DNA from: Salipaludibacillus agaradhaerens
Lineage (GTDB): Bacteria; Bacillota; Bacilli; Bacillales; Salisediminibacteriaceae
Direction of reading: 5' to 3'
Assembly (NCBI RefSeq): GCF_002019735.1
Contig: NZ_KV917378.1
Span: 3,684,869-3,748,868 of the forward strand
Length of the DNA: 64,000 nucleotides
Shown here: positions 42,757 through 52,470 of the stretch, piece after piece
How positions within the stretch are numbered: the first letter of the stretch is position 1
How the letters are laid out: each line of letters begins with the position of its first letter
Program-made: the position numbers and the translations under genes
Notes under the pieces: generated by a model
Told to the model about the DNA's origin: nothing
Database searches by the model: none
The model's input: only the letters and a program-made list of their open reading frames with translations

Positions 42757-43752
42757 TTAGAATAAACTTGAACTATGTCCTGCTATGGCACTAGCAGAAG
42801 GATCTACGTAGACTTTTGCACGGTTAACAGCAGTTGGCGCTTCACCGAAGCCACACGCGATGAGTTTCACTTTTCCTTCGTAAGTAGCGATGTCTCCACA
42901 CGCATAAATACCTTCGATGTTTGTTTCCATATTCGAGTTAACAACAATTGAATTTTTCTCGATGTTCAATCCCCAGTTTTTAATGGGGCCAAGGTTAGAT
43001 ACAAAGCCGTAGTTAACGATGAGAGTATCAATATCAATCTTATGGGTAGCGTCCCCTGTTTTTTCCTTAAGCGTGACTGCCACAATACGGTCACCATCGT
43101 GATGAAGTTCACTAATGACATAAGGGGTACGGACAGTGATCTTTTCTGAATTTCTCAATTGTTCTACACTATGCTCATGGGCGCGGAATTTGTCGCGGCG
43201 ATGAACGATGGTTACTTCCTCAGCAATATCTTCTAGCATTAGCGTCCAGTCGACAGCAGAATCACCACCACCAGCTAGAACAACTCGGTCGCCAGCAAAT
43301 TTTGTTAAGTCACTTACGAAATAATGAAGGTTTTTGCCTTCAAATTGTTCGGCACCATCAATTTCAAGTCTACGAGGTTTAAAAGCCCCCACCCCAGCAG
43401 TAATAATAACTGTTTTTGTATAATGAGTTTCTTTATCAGTCGTAAGCGTGAAAATGTTATCTTCACCTTTTTCTACATTTTCAACTGCCTGTTCAAGAAC
43501 AATAGTAGGGTTAAACTGCTTAGCTTGCTCTTCAAGTTTATCTACTAGCTCTTGAGCACGTACTTTAGGAAAACCAGCCACATCATATATGTATTTTTCA
43601 GGATAAAGTGCAGATAATTGCCCACCGAGCTGGGGCATTGCTTCAATAATTTTTACTTTTGCTTGTCTTAAACCGCTATAAAAAGCAGTAAATAAACCAA
43701 CGGGGCCACCGCCAATTATCGTAATGTCAAATATATCTTTTTGTTCTGACAA
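42757..43752 (-). CDS. yumC: Ferredoxin/flavodoxin-NADP+ reductase, thioredoxin-reductase-like type (YumC)
   Basis: The 331-residue flavoenzyme transfers electrons between NADPH and ferredoxin or flavodoxin. It has FAD motif [16 protein letters not shown] (near 11-26), NADP motif [11 protein letters not shown] (about 158-168) and the end domain [16 protein letters not shown] ... [13 protein letters not shown]. It lacks the CxxC of thioredoxin reductases, which fits YumC. B. subtilis YumC is essential. GAGGTGTGAGTTTTGTC precedes the ATG. It is divergent from yumB. Confidence 0.93.
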   Translation of the reverse strand: MSEQKDIFDITIIGGGPVGLFTAFYSGLRQAKVKIIEAMPQLGGQLSALYPEKYIYDVAGFPKVRAQELVDKLEEQAKQFNPTIVLEQAVENVEKGEDNIFTLTTDKETHYTKTVIITAGVGAFKPRRLEIDGAEQFEGKNLHYFVSDLTKFAGDRVVLAGGGDSAVDWTLMLEDIAEEVTIVHRRDKFRAHEHSVEQLRNSEKITVRTPYVISELHHDGDRIVAVTLKEKTGDATHKIDIDTLIVNYGFVSNLGPIKNWGLNIEKNSIVVNSNMETNIEGIYACGDIATYEGKVKLIACGFGEAPTAVNRAKVYVDPSASAIAGHSSSLF

Positions 43753-44191
43753 AACTCACACCTCCACATGTGTTTGATATTTTTTCTAGTTTCTTCCCTC
43801 TATATTATAATCACAATGAAACAGGAAGGAAAGTAATTAAGACTAAATTTGCCCGAATTTTTAAAATCCTTAATGTGTCTTTTTTGTGTCGCTCTGAGAA
43901 AAGTTTTTTTAAATAGAAATCCTTATATATCAAGGTTTTTGCTTTTTTTGTCCACACAAAGTTCGATAATTCGTCATAAAATAGTTGAAAATTATCAGTA
44001 TAAGCCATATGATGAGAGAGGTAAAACAAACTCTCCATAACGATAGTTATATCCGTTTTCTGAAATTATATGGATTATTTATATCCTGTTACGTGAATTT
44101 TATCACAAAGTAAAATGCCAATAAAACTCACGCTTGATATGGCCTTCGGAAGGGAAAAATGGGGAATAAGATTATAATTGGAGTGAGAACT
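43753..44191. other. 439-base divergent gap between yumC and yumB
   Basis: This AT-rich region presumably carries the promoters of both flanking genes, but I cannot fix them. Two overlapping short ORFs on opposite strands (43811-44040) lack ribosome-binding sites and look like noise. Confidence 0.4.
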
Positions 44192-45400
44192 ATGAACAGA
44201 AAGCCGAAAATAGTTATCTTAGGTGCTGGGTACGGTGGTATGATGACCGCTAGCCGCTTAAAGAAGGCAAATGCTCATCAAGATGCGGACATTACCCTAG
44301 TGAATAAGCATAATTATCACTATCAAACAACTTGGCTCCATGAACCAGCTGCAGGTACACTTCATCATGACAGAACGCGAATGAAAATTGATAGTGTTAT
44401 CGATACTAACAAAATTCAATTTATTAAAGATGCTGTCGTGAAGATCAACAAAGAGGAGAAAAAAGTTGTTCTTGAAAAAAGTGAATTAGATTATGATTAT
44501 CTTGTCATTGGACTTGGCTCTGAGCCAGAAACATTCGGTATTCCAGGTGTTAAAGAACATGCGTTCTCTATTCGGAGCGTCAACTCTGTACGTTTGATCC
44601 GTGAGCATATTGAGTACATGTTTGCAAACTACAATAAGCAAGAAGAAAAGCAAGAGGACTTGCTGACATTTGTTGTCGCTGGTGCTGGCTTTACTGGCAT
44701 TGAGTTCGTAGGTGAACTTACTGAGCGTATTCCTGAACTTTGTGAAGAGTACGATATCGACCGTAAAAAAGTAAAGATTATTTCCGTTGAAGCGGCGCCA
44801 ACTGCTCTTCCTGGATTTGATGAAGAACTAGTGGAATACGCAATGAACCATTTAGAGAGTAAAGGGGTTCAGTTCAAAATTAACACACCTATTAAGGAAG
44901 TACAGGACGGTGTTGTGTTACTTGCGGACGGAACAGAAATTAAATCTCAAACAATTGTTTGGACAACAGGGATTCGTGGAAGCTCTATCGTTGATGATGC
45001 CGGCTTTGAAACCATGCGTGGTCGTGTAAAAGTGGAGAAAGATTTACGCGCTCCAGGTCATGATGATGTTTTCATTATTGGAGACTGTGCGCTTATTATT
45101 AATGAAGAAATAAACCGACCGTATCCACCAACAGCACAAATAGCCATTCAACAAGCCTACACCTGTGCGAAAAACTTAAAAGCACTCGTAGCAGGCAAGA
45201 CAGAGCTTGAAGAGTTTAAACCAGATATAAAAGGAACTGTTGCATCTCTAGGAGGAAAAGAGGCGATCGGTTTAGTCGGGGACAAAAAGATTTATGGTCA
45301 TTCAGCTTCTGCAGTGAAAAAACTGATCGATAACCGTTATCTCTACATGCTAGGCGGCATGCCACTCGTCCTTAAGAAAGGTAAGTTAAACTTATTTTAA
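44192..45400 (+). CDS. yumB: Type II NADH dehydrogenase-like flavoprotein (YumB)
   Basis: The 402-residue flavoprotein begins [17 protein letters not shown] (FAD) and has [24 protein letters not shown] in pieces for the NAD motif and [15 protein letters not shown]. It resembles NDH-2, which feeds electrons from NADH to menaquinone at the membrane. The C-terminal [19 protein letters not shown] may help membrane attachment. ATG 44192 is chosen over 44159 because TTGGAGTGAGAACT precedes it. It is monocistronic with a terminator. Confidence 0.88.
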   Translation: MNRKPKIVILGAGYGGMMTASRLKKANAHQDADITLVNKHNYHYQTTWLHEPAAGTLHHDRTRMKIDSVIDTNKIQFIKDAVVKINKEEKKVVLEKSELDYDYLVIGLGSEPETFGIPGVKEHAFSIRSVNSVRLIREHIEYMFANYNKQEEKQEDLLTFVVAGAGFTGIEFVGELTERIPELCEEYDIDRKKVKIISVEAAPTALPGFDEELVEYAMNHLESKGVQFKINTPIKEVQDGVVLLADGTEIKSQTIVWTTGIRGSSIVDDAGFETMRGRVKVEKDLRAPGHDDVFIIGDCALIINEEINRPYPPTAQIAIQQAYTCAKNLKALVAGKTELEEFKPDIKGTVASLGGKEAIGLVGDKKIYGHSASAVKKLIDNRYLYMLGGMPLVLKKGKLNLF

Positions 45401-45412
45401 ATACTAACTTAG

Positions 45413-45450
45413 GAAGCTAATCTATCGCTAATGGATTAGCTTCTTTAATT
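45413..45450 (+). terminator. Rho-independent terminator of yumB
   Basis: GAAGCTAATC / GATTAGCTTC with a loop of 11 bases, then TTTAATTTACTTCTTTT. Confidence 0.8.
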
Positions 45451-45861
45451 TACTTCTTTTTAATGTAGTTCTCAAAAAAGACAAAGACATATTAAAGTGA
45501 TGAGACAGTATAATCGTGTTCATAAAGTTTTTAGCTACAGGAGAATATCATAGCCTCATTAAGCTTTTCATGGCTGAATTTATTTTTAAAATCTTAAATT
45601 ACTAGCAATACGAAAAAGTCAAATTTTCAGTTTAATGATTCTAGTTGAGCCAAAGAAGAGAATACCCGGTTAAAATTGAACTTAGACGGGTTACTAGATG
45701 ATGTAAAGAAACGTTAAATCTAGATAACACATTAGTGACAAACCAAAAAAGTATAATAATAAAATAGGACAGACTTGTCATTAATAAAAACCTCGGTTTA
45801 AATGTCTTTACCTGTAGATAGGACGTCTTGTTAACAATTAAGTCATTAGTGAGAGTAAAAT

Positions 45862-46048
45862 AAGCGGAGATTATTCGGTTAGACACAGCAGAGAGCTCAT
45901 TTTTGGAAATATAAGAGGAAACTTTCCGATTATCTAAAGCAAAACGATCCATTTCTCGGATTTTTCGGGTCAGTAGCGGAATCTTTCCGTCTATTTAAGC
46001 TATTGTCATGACTAATGACTATTTAAGAGGATTTTTTCCGTCTATTAC
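45862..46048 (+). repeat. Degenerate array of four short palindromic units
   Basis: Four related motifs start at about 45862, 45912, 45972 and 46024, 50-60 bases apart. Each has an AGCGGAA/AGAGGAA start, a TTTCCG core and TCTATTTAAG-like end (best: GCGGAATCTTTCCGTCTATTT in pieces, unit 3). The minus-strand ORF through this stretch (45641-45952) is a chance frame over the repeats. Function unknown. Confidence 0.45.
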
Positions 46049-46204
46049 TCAGGGTGGATTCTTAACTTGATCCCCTAATCGGTAAGAGAGGACCCTCACG
46101 ATCCAAGAGAGGCGGGAATCAGCCTATCAACTGGTTGAACTTCTCTTAGCTTGGCCATCTTAAAAGCGAACGGCGGTCAAATCGAATACAACTTAGCCGT
46201 TATT

Positions 46205-46320
46205 AAAAGGCTACATTTTTGAGACATAGGCTTATTTGAGGCGCTTTCCCGAAGGCATGTCCTCAGCTAACCTGTGCTCGTTAAAACCTCGCAAAAATGG
46301 CTCTTCATCTAGAGTTTATT
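46205..46320 (+). repeat. Worn copy of a GC-rich Bacillaceae intergenic repeat
   Basis: GAGGCGCTTTCCCGAAGGCA, TCCTCAGCTAACCTGTGCTCG, AAACCTCGC and TGGCTCTTCA follow the order I know from the approximately 100-base GC-rich repeats scattered in Bacillaceae genomes. Related scraps lie at 33575-33685. The rest of the 1.16-kb gap 45401-46560 shows no gene. Confidence 0.35.
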
Positions 46321-46560
46321 GTATATTATGCTGTTATTACTTTAAAAACATTATCATAATTGACTTCCTAATTTTATCACTTGAAAGTGTTGAAATGAAA
46401 AAGAGAGGAAACAATTAATTTAGTATAAAAATGAGAGTATTCTCTTGTTGTTTACGCTTACATGACGAGTTGTTAGAAAATATGACACTTTTAATCAAGC
46501 GTTTTTTTTGTTATATTATCAGAAACTTCTGAAAAATCTTTCTTTTGAGGGGGGCTTATG

Positions 46561-46686
46561 ATGATTTTTGAGAAAGAAAAGGTGAAAAGTAAAGATTGTC
46601 CTTATTGTACTGGGAAAGGATACTTTCAACTTTTGTTAGGTGGTTCTGAAACATGTAAGCATTGTCATGGCTCAGGCAAAAAATAA
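46561..46686 (+). CDS. yuiA: YuiA-like small zinc-ribbon protein
   Basis: A 41-residue protein carries two zinc-knuckle-like pairs, CPYCTGKGYF (Cys 14 and 17) and CKHCHGSGK (Cys 32 and 35), like the DnaJ-type CxxCxGxG motif. Length, motif and position directly upstream of yuiB fit B. subtilis YuiA. ATG 46561 is six bases after GAGGGGGG; the ATG at 46558 is closer and less likely. Function unknown. Confidence 0.75.
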   Translation: MIFEKEKVKSKDCPYCTGKGYFQLLLGGSETCKHCHGSGKK

Positions 46687-46787
46687 TGATTATACCTGTG
46701 AATGATGCTCCACAGAAACAAATGATAAAACATTTATATGACCTCGGTGAAAAAAAGAGTTCCTTTGTTAATAAATTAAATAATTGA
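46686..46787 (+). CDS. Tiny ORF coupled to yuiA
   Basis: The ATG of this 33-codon frame overlaps the yuiA stop (TAATG), so it could be translated by re-initiation. It reads MIIPVNDAPQKQM...SFVNKLNN, polar and without known motif. The yuiA terminator follows its stop by six bases, so the transcript spans both frames exactly. Coding status is unproven. Confidence 0.35.
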   Translation: MIIPVNDAPQKQMIKHLYDLGEKKSSFVNKLNN

Positions 46788-46792
46788 CGACG

Positions 46793-46823
46793 TCTCTAGC
46801 ACACTGCTAGAGATTTTGTTTTG
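46793..46823 (+). terminator. Rho-independent terminator of yuiA
   Basis: TCTCTAGC-ACACT-GCTAGAGA followed by TTTTGTTTTG. Confidence 0.85.
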
Positions 46824-46967
46824 TTAAAGAGGGATTGGAGAGTGTATGTTGTAGAATAAATGAAGGAATATGGAAATAAGAAAGTACACTTATGACATCT
46901 CATTGATTGACGTTAGCTTCACAATTAAGTAAACTAAATTTGACTTGATGGGAGTGAGGAAGATAAA

Positions 46968-47288
46968 ATGCTAAATTTGCCACAGTTAATGATAGCGACT
47001 TTATTATATTTTGTACTTTTTTTTGGTATTGGATTTATTCTTAATATGTTATTAAGGTCTACTTGGACGATGGCTATAATTTATCCAGTAGTTATTTTCT
47101 TTATGATTAATGATTCTGGATATATAAGTTATTTTACCGAACCGGGTACAGCATTTCCTACATTGGGACATGCCTTTATTTCTTTAACGACAGCAGACAT
47201 CATTATCCTTACTGCAGGCATGATTGGGGCTATTTTAGCAGGGATAGCAATTCGCATGCTCCGAGTACGTGGTTATCAAATGTTCTAA
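46968..47288 (+). CDS. yuiB: YuiB-family membrane protein
   Basis: The 106-residue protein has three hydrophobic segments (about 7-28, 33-48 and 74-95) and the YuiB-like stretch MINDSGYISYFTEPGTAFPTLGHAF in pieces, then ends in basic RMLRVRGYQMF. It sits in the membrane; its role is unknown. GGGAGTGAGGAAGATAAA precedes ATG 46968. A terminator overlaps its stop codon, and yuiC follows as in B. subtilis. Confidence 0.85.
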   Translation: MLNLPQLMIATLLYFVLFFGIGFILNMLLRSTWTMAIIYPVVIFFMINDSGYISYFTEPGTAFPTLGHAFISLTTADIIILTAGMIGAILAGIAIRMLRVRGYQMF

Positions 47289-47316
47289 CTCTCCTAGTGA
47301 ATAGGAGAGTTTTTTA
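47288..47316 (+). terminator. Rho-independent terminator of yuiB
   Basis: ACTCTCCTA-GTGAA-TAGGAGAGT followed by TTTTTAG. Confidence 0.9.
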
Positions 47317-47463
47317 GTAAAGGGATTTATAAGTCTATCTCTTAATTAGTAGTTCCTCGAAAAAAGAAAGGTTGGAGTTAAGGTCTATTAGCCTTTATTG
47401 TAAGAAGTGCGTATGATTCTTTCATATTTTGGGGATGCTGTGTTGATGAAAGGTGTGAAAAAA

Positions 47464-48108
47464 ATGGCTTTCATTAAAAAACACTTATTAAGAATAGGTT
47501 TTCTTATTTTATTTGCAGGTGCTCTTTTGACGACTTATACGACTATCACAAATATTAGCGTGACTCAGCTTAAAGAATGGTTACAAACAACAACCTTATT
47601 TAGTCAAGATGGGACAGTTATGGGTGTAACGACTATGAATCACGAGGAAGAAGCGAATAGTTGGGTTCTTGAAACAGCAGAAGATTGGACGAAATATCCT
47701 TCTAAAGAAGTTATCGCAACAGGTTATACAGCAGGAATAGAGTCTACAGGAAAAACAGAAGATCATCCTCAATATGGCATTACTTACTCTGGTGTTGAGG
47801 TGAAAAGGGACCTTTACTCTACGATTGCTGCCGATCCGCAGGTTTTTCCGTTAGGAACCATTCTGTTTATACCAGGATATGGATTTGGTGTGGTAGCTGA
47901 TACAGGTTCAGCCATAAAAGGTGATAAAATTGATTTGTATTATGAAACCGTCGAGGACGTCTACAACCTATGGGGCAAAAAGTCCATAGAAGTGTTTATC
48001 GTTGAAGAAGGAAGCGGTCAAATAACCGAAGAAGATTTATTCAAGTTGAATGAAGCAGAAGAAGTGCAAGGTTTTCGAGAGCAAATCGTATCTCGTCAAG
48101 CTTCTTAA
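47464..48108 (+). CDS. yuiC: YuiC, 3D-domain peptidoglycan-active protein
   Basis: The secreted or anchored protein starts with a basic region and membrane helix ([18 protein letters not shown]) and ends in a 3D domain: [38 protein letters not shown] in pieces, and the catalytic Asp stretch [18 protein letters not shown]. 3D-domain proteins such as B. subtilis YuiC are lytic transglycosylases of the MltA barrel type. I prefer ATG 47464 (MAFIKK) after AAAGGTGTGAAAAAA, giving 214 residues; 47446 is possible. Confidence 0.85.
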   Translation: MAFIKKHLLRIGFLILFAGALLTTYTTITNISVTQLKEWLQTTTLFSQDGTVMGVTTMNHEEEANSWVLETAEDWTKYPSKEVIATGYTAGIESTGKTEDHPQYGITYSGVEVKRDLYSTIAADPQVFPLGTILFIPGYGFGVVADTGSAIKGDKIDLYYETVEDVYNLWGKKSIEVFIVEEGSGQITEEDLFKLNEAEEVQGFREQIVSRQAS

Positions 48109-48163
48109 ACTAGCTTTCATGTATAATATAATCTCATTAAAATATGACAATGGAATGGTTGTG

Positions 48164-48203
48164 CCCCTAGGTGTGGATTCAATGTTGAATCCACACCTAG
48201 GGG
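48164..48203. terminator. Perfect 19-base inverted repeat between yuiC and yuiD
   Basis: CCCCTAGGTGTGGATTCAA and its exact complement are separated by two bases (TG). The hairpin lies between convergent genes but has no U-run on either side, so it may be a bidirectional transcription barrier or processing site. Confidence 0.5.
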
Positions 48204-48223
48204 TGTTGGAGACAAATCACTCG

Positions 48224-48712
48224 CTAATAGAGAATACCATGAAAAATTAAAGCAATAATGATCCCAAGTAATCCTCCGAAGAAAACCTCAATCGGCTGAT
48301 GACCGAGTAGCTCCTTTAATTCTTTTCGTTTTTCTTGTTCCTCTTTTTGAGGCCAATGTTTCATTTCAGCAATGGCTTTGTTAAAGTCTGTAACAAGTCG
48401 ATTAATAACAGTTGCCTGTTCACCTGCATGTCTACGAACTCCTGTGGCATCAAACATGACAATGATACCAAAAATAGCAGATATAGCAAAAAAAGGAGAA
48501 TCAAACCCGTGTTGTAATCCTATGGCTGTAGCTACAGCTGTCACAGCTCCAGAATGTGAACTAGGCATACCGCCAGTACTTGTAAGCAGTGACCATTCAA
48601 ACTGTTTCGTTGCGATGAAATTCAAAGGTACTTTAATAAACTGGGCAAATCCGATTGTAAATAGTGCTGTCCACAGGGGGAAATTATAAAATAATTCCAT
48701 ATGATGTCGCAA
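48224..48712 (-). CDS. yuiD: Divergent PAP2 family protein YuiD (DUF212)
   Basis: The 162-residue membrane protein matches DUF212: FAQFIKVPLNFIATKQFEW, the motif STGGMPSSHSGAV (residues about 45-57), AIFGIIVMFDATGVRRHAGEQA in pieces and ELLGHQPIEVFFGGLLGI. It is related to PAP2 acid phosphatases by the SGxPSSHS loop, but whether it hydrolyses a lipid phosphate is not established. TTG 48712 follows AAGGAAGGAAGGA; the ATG four codons on (48700) is an alternative. Confidence 0.9.
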   Translation of the reverse strand: MRHHMELFYNFPLWTALFTIGFAQFIKVPLNFIATKQFEWSLLTSTGGMPSSHSGAVTAVATAIGLQHGFDSPFFAISAIFGIIVMFDATGVRRHAGEQATVINRLVTDFNKAIAEMKHWPQKEEQEKRKELKELLGHQPIEVFFGGLLGIIIALIFHGILY

Positions 48713-49248
48713 TCCTTCCTTCCTTAGCCTTCATAATACAAACAGGACAAAATCATTTAATTTATAGTGTTAATTATATCACATATTTTCCCTCACCCTC
48801 AGTTTTATAAACACCTCTCTAGCGCTAATTTTCTATTGTGAAATATTAACGAATAAAGGAAATATATTCACAAAGGGTCTTGAATAAGAATAAAACATGT
48901 TTATTTAAAGAACTGACAGGGTATTTATATGGCCATGACCTATTGTGTTATGTCTTAATCGTGAGTTGTCTTGAGTATTTTTCCATTGGCATTATGTGTT
49001 GTCACTTGAGTAGGAAGTATCCCTCAATTCACGTATATTTGTCTGACAATCCGTTTTGAGCTAAAAGTTGGATTGCTATATGATATTAAATAACTCACTT
49101 ACTGGACATATGTTTAAGAGGGGGAATTACTATATTAATTTAGTGCTAACCACGCATATTATGTTATTTTATCGTATTGAAACGAATATATTATTATTTT
49201 AAAAAATAAATTATTGCACTATGACATTGTTAGAGAGGGGGAAAACTA
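48713..49248. other. 536-base gap upstream of the TRAP operon
   Basis: The region is very AT-rich and presumably contains promoters for yuiD and dctQ. I see no ORF with a start signal, no RNA and no known operator. The short hairpin CAATCC ... GGATTG near 49045-49074 is not distinctive. Confidence 0.4.
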
Positions 49249-49812
49249 TTGGATCAGTCACAGGAAAAAAGGCCAGTTGAGAAAAAAAAGAACCGTGTTT
49301 TTAACTTTTTGGATGGGACACTTCATACACTAGAGAAACTTATACTCAGCTGGTCAATTATTATTATATCGGTTATGACTATTGGAAATGTGTTGTCACG
49401 GCTAATAACTGGAACGAGCTGGCATTTTGCTGCTGAAATTAGTCGCCTTGCTGTGATTGTAGCAAGTTTTATGGGCATTAGCTATGCAGCTAGGAAAGGC
49501 CGTCATATTAGTATGTCAGCACTCTTTGATATATCACCTAAACCGGTAAAAAAAGTATTATCTATCGTTAATCCCTTCATCACGGCACTCGTTCTTTTTA
49601 CCGTAGGGTATTTTGCTGCTTTGTATACATATGGTATTTATGAAACAGGTCGAACAACAGCTGCGCTAGAATTCCCATTCTGGTTAATGGTTGTGGCTAT
49701 CCCTGTTGGTTGTTTTATTGGCGGTATCCAGTTCTTAAGGAACATGTGGACGAATATTGTTCATAAAGAAGTGTATATTGCAGAAGAAAAAATAGATTAT
49801 GATGAACAATAA
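49249..49812 (+). CDS. dctQ: TRAP transporter small permease (DctQ type)
   Basis: The 187-residue protein has four membrane segments after a basic, polar start (KRPVEKKKNR) and the DctQ signature in AAEISRLAVIVASFMGISYAARKGRHISM in pieces (residues about 62-90). It forms the membrane unit with the large permease. It starts with TTG 49249 after AGAGGGGGAAAACTA. It is the first gene of a Q-M-P TRAP operon; most TRAP operons place the binding-protein gene first. Confidence 0.88.
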   Translation: MDQSQEKRPVEKKKNRVFNFLDGTLHTLEKLILSWSIIIISVMTIGNVLSRLITGTSWHFAAEISRLAVIVASFMGISYAARKGRHISMSALFDISPKPVKKVLSIVNPFITALVLFTVGYFAALYTYGIYETGRTTAALEFPFWLMVVAIPVGCFIGGIQFLRNMWTNIVHKEVYIAEEKIDYDEQ

Positions 49813-49880
49813 TCCCAACCTCAAGGAGAAAAAGTTAATTATTTTTTAAGATCTTAAATAAAATTGAGAGGAATCTATAT

Positions 49881-51155
49881 ATGGTTTGGACACTACTCGG
49901 AATTATGGTTATTTTGCTCTTAATGGGGTTTCCAATGATGATTCCTTTAATAGCTGGTCCTTTAATTATTATACTATTTTACATGGATAATTTAGACCCG
50001 ACTATTATGGTTCAACAAATGGTTGAAGGGATTTCATCATATGTATTAATTGCTGTACCATTATTTATTTTTGCTGCAGATATTATGACTTCAGGAAGAA
50101 CTTCTCGAAAGTTACTGGATTTTGTTGGCTCCTTCGTTGGACATTTACGGGGAGGTTATGCGATTACGACAGCTGCAGCCTGTACATTGTTTGGTTCTAT
50201 TTCAGGCTCCACGCAGGCGACCGTTGTAGCGATCGGTAAACCGATGCGAGAACGTTTATTAAAAGTAGGCTATAAGGATTCCAGTGCCATCGCCCTCATA
50301 ATCAATTCGAGTGATGTAGCGCTACTGATCCCTCCAAGTATCGGTATGATCATTTATGCGCTGGTGTCAGATGCCTCGGTAGGTGATTTATTTATTGCCG
50401 GTATTGGGCCAGGTGTATTAATTTTTATTTTCTTTGCTTCTTACGCCTATATTCACGCTAAAGTGTATGATATCCCACTAGCGCCAAAAGTACCATGGAA
50501 AGAAAGAGGCGACATCTTCTTAAAGGCGCTACTTCCTTTAGGATTTCCAGTTATTATTATTGGTGGCATCTATACAGGTCAATTTACCCCTACAGAAGCA
50601 GCAGGAATTTCAGTTCTATATGCTTTTGTACTAGAAGTGCTTATTTTCCGTTCAATTAAACTAAAAGAAATTCCTAATATTGCGTTGTCTTCAGGAATTG
50701 TAACGTCAGCAGTCTTTGTACTTGTTGCTGGTGGGCAGGCCTTTTCTTGGGTCATATCATTCGCTAGAATCCCACAAATGCTTACAGATGCTGTCCTAGG
50801 AAATGATCCATCGGCATTATATATCTTGTTTATTGTGGCATTATTTTTCTTTATTGGATGTATGTTTGTAGACCCTATCGTGGTCATATTAATACTAACA
50901 CCTATTTTTGCCCCAGTAGCAACAATGGCTGGTGTAGATCCTATTCACTTAGGTGTTGTTATTGTATTTCAAGCAGCTTTAGGTTCAGCTACACCGCCGT
51001 TTGGGGTAGATATCTTTACTGCAAGTGCTGTTTTTAATAAATCGTATTTAGATGTGATCCGTGGCACACCGCCTTATATTATCATGCTATTAATTGTGTC
51101 AGTATTAGTCATTGTTTTTGAAGATATTTCTCTGTTCCTTTTAAGATTATTCTAG
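49881..51155 (+). CDS. dctM: TRAP transporter large permease (DctM type)
   Basis: The 424-residue membrane protein has about 12 hydrophobic segments and DctM-family landmarks: ISSYVLIAVPLFIFAADIM, GGYAITTAAACTLFGSISGSTQATVVAIG in pieces, and SATPPFGVDIFTASAV. With DctQ it drives sodium-coupled uptake of an organic acid delivered by DctP. AGAGGAATCTATAT precedes ATG 49881. It is 68 bases from dctQ and 35 from dctP. Confidence 0.93.
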   Translation: MVWTLLGIMVILLLMGFPMMIPLIAGPLIIILFYMDNLDPTIMVQQMVEGISSYVLIAVPLFIFAADIMTSGRTSRKLLDFVGSFVGHLRGGYAITTAAACTLFGSISGSTQATVVAIGKPMRERLLKVGYKDSSAIALIINSSDVALLIPPSIGMIIYALVSDASVGDLFIAGIGPGVLIFIFFASYAYIHAKVYDIPLAPKVPWKERGDIFLKALLPLGFPVIIIGGIYTGQFTPTEAAGISVLYAFVLEVLIFRSIKLKEIPNIALSSGIVTSAVFVLVAGGQAFSWVISFARIPQMLTDAVLGNDPSALYILFIVALFFFIGCMFVDPIVVILILTPIFAPVATMAGVDPIHLGVVIVFQAALGSATPPFGVDIFTASAVFNKSYLDVIRGTPPYIIMLLIVSVLVIVFEDISLFLLRLF

Positions 51156-51190
51156 TCTTTAAAATAAAAAAATTTGGGGGTATTATAATT

Positions 51191-52255
51191 ATGCTTAAGA
51201 AAACAGGCTACTTAGCCGGTGTCTTATCTTTAGGTGTCATCCTTGCAGCTTGCGGCGGTAATGATGAGACTGGTGGCAATGAAAATGGTAACGGAGAAGC
51301 TGAACATAACTGGCGTTTCACTGTAGAAGAAACCCAGGGACAAGTACAATATGTTTATGCTCAAGAATTTGCAGAGCTTGTTGAGGAAAAATCAGATGGT
51401 GCTATTAATATTGATGTGTTTGAATTTGGTGCCCTTGGTAGTGAAGTAGACCAAGTTGAACAGCTACAACAAGGAATCGTTGAATTTGCAATCATTTCTC
51501 CAGGATTTACAGGAACACTTGTGCCTGAAGGGAATATATTTGCCTTGCAATTCTTGTTTGATGATGATCAAGAATTAAATCAGCAAGTTTTAAATGAAAG
51601 TGAAGCGATTAATACACATTTAGCGCAAAAATATGAAGAACAGTCTATAATGCCGCTTGCTTTCTGGACAGAAGGTGCCATGCAATGGACTGGAAGCTCA
51701 GCTATTCAATCACCGGCTGATTTTGCGGGATTTCAAATGAGAACGCAAGAATCACCATTAATTCTACGTTCTTATGAAGCGTATGGAGCTAATCCAACGG
51801 CGATGAGTTGGAGCGAGCTTTACACAGGTCTTCAGCAAGGTGCTGTGGATGGTCAAGAGAATCCATTATTCTTTATTGAGGATGCTGGTTTTCATGAAGT
51901 TCAAGATCACTTAACTATTTCTAATCATAATATGTACGTCACCATGACGACAGTAAATACTGATTTTTACAATGATTTAGATGAAGAAACACAATCGATT
52001 ATCGATGAAGCTATTGAGGAAATGAGAGACCGATCGTTTGAAATCCAAGAAGAACAAAATGGTGAGGCGTTAGAATTAATCGAAAATGCCACAGATACGC
52101 CAACTGATGTCTATGAATTATCAGAAGACGAAAGAGAGGAGTTCCGTGAGCTTGCTAGTGAGGCACGTGACTACTTCCGAGAAAATGGTGGGGACGATGC
52201 GGAAATGATTTTAGATATGCTTATGGAAGAAATTGAAGAGGCACAAGGGAATTAA
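51191..52255 (+). CDS. dctP: TRAP transporter substrate-binding lipoprotein (DctP type)
   Basis: The 354-residue protein begins with a lipoprotein signal (lipobox LAAC, Cys at residue 21) and a Gly/Asn/Glu linker. It has DctP landmarks: QYVYAQEFAELVEEKSDGAINIDVFEFGALG in pieces and GFQMRTQESPLILRSYEAYGANPTAMSWSELYTGLQQGAVDGQENP in pieces, with the substrate-carboxylate Arg in QMRTQ. It is strongly acidic, which fits an external protein of a salt- or alkali-adapted cell. The ligand is an organic acid of unknown identity. A terminator follows. Confidence 0.92.
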   Translation: MLKKTGYLAGVLSLGVILAACGGNDETGGNENGNGEAEHNWRFTVEETQGQVQYVYAQEFAELVEEKSDGAINIDVFEFGALGSEVDQVEQLQQGIVEFAIISPGFTGTLVPEGNIFALQFLFDDDQELNQQVLNESEAINTHLAQKYEEQSIMPLAFWTEGAMQWTGSSAIQSPADFAGFQMRTQESPLILRSYEAYGANPTAMSWSELYTGLQQGAVDGQENPLFFIEDAGFHEVQDHLTISNHNMYVTMTTVNTDFYNDLDEETQSIIDEAIEEMRDRSFEIQEEQNGEALELIENATDTPTDVYELSEDEREEFRELASEARDYFRENGGDDAEMILDMLMEEIEEAQGN

Positions 52256-52266
52256 TATATATAGTG

Positions 52267-52301
52267 ATGACCGAGGATAGTTTATCCCTCGGTCATTTTT
52301 C
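52267..52301 (+). terminator. Rho-independent terminator of the TRAP operon
   Basis: ATGACCGAGG pairs with CCTCGGTCAT and is followed by TTTTC. Confidence 0.85.
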
Positions 52302-52470
52302 ATGTTGCGTCATGGATCGTGAAGAAAGATATATAAGAACTCGTGCATTCTAAAAATACGGTGCCCAGACCCTATATAAACAATTGACACATGTTAACAT
52401 TAGTGATATATTATCGTTGCTTTCATTATTTATCATGATAAAGTAATAAAGTAAAAAAGGGGATTCAAGT

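Noticed and set aside
45641-45952. 103-codon minus-strand ORF between yumB and yuiA
   Set aside because: It runs over the degenerate repeat array, has no ribosome-binding site and shows no protein-like conservation pattern.
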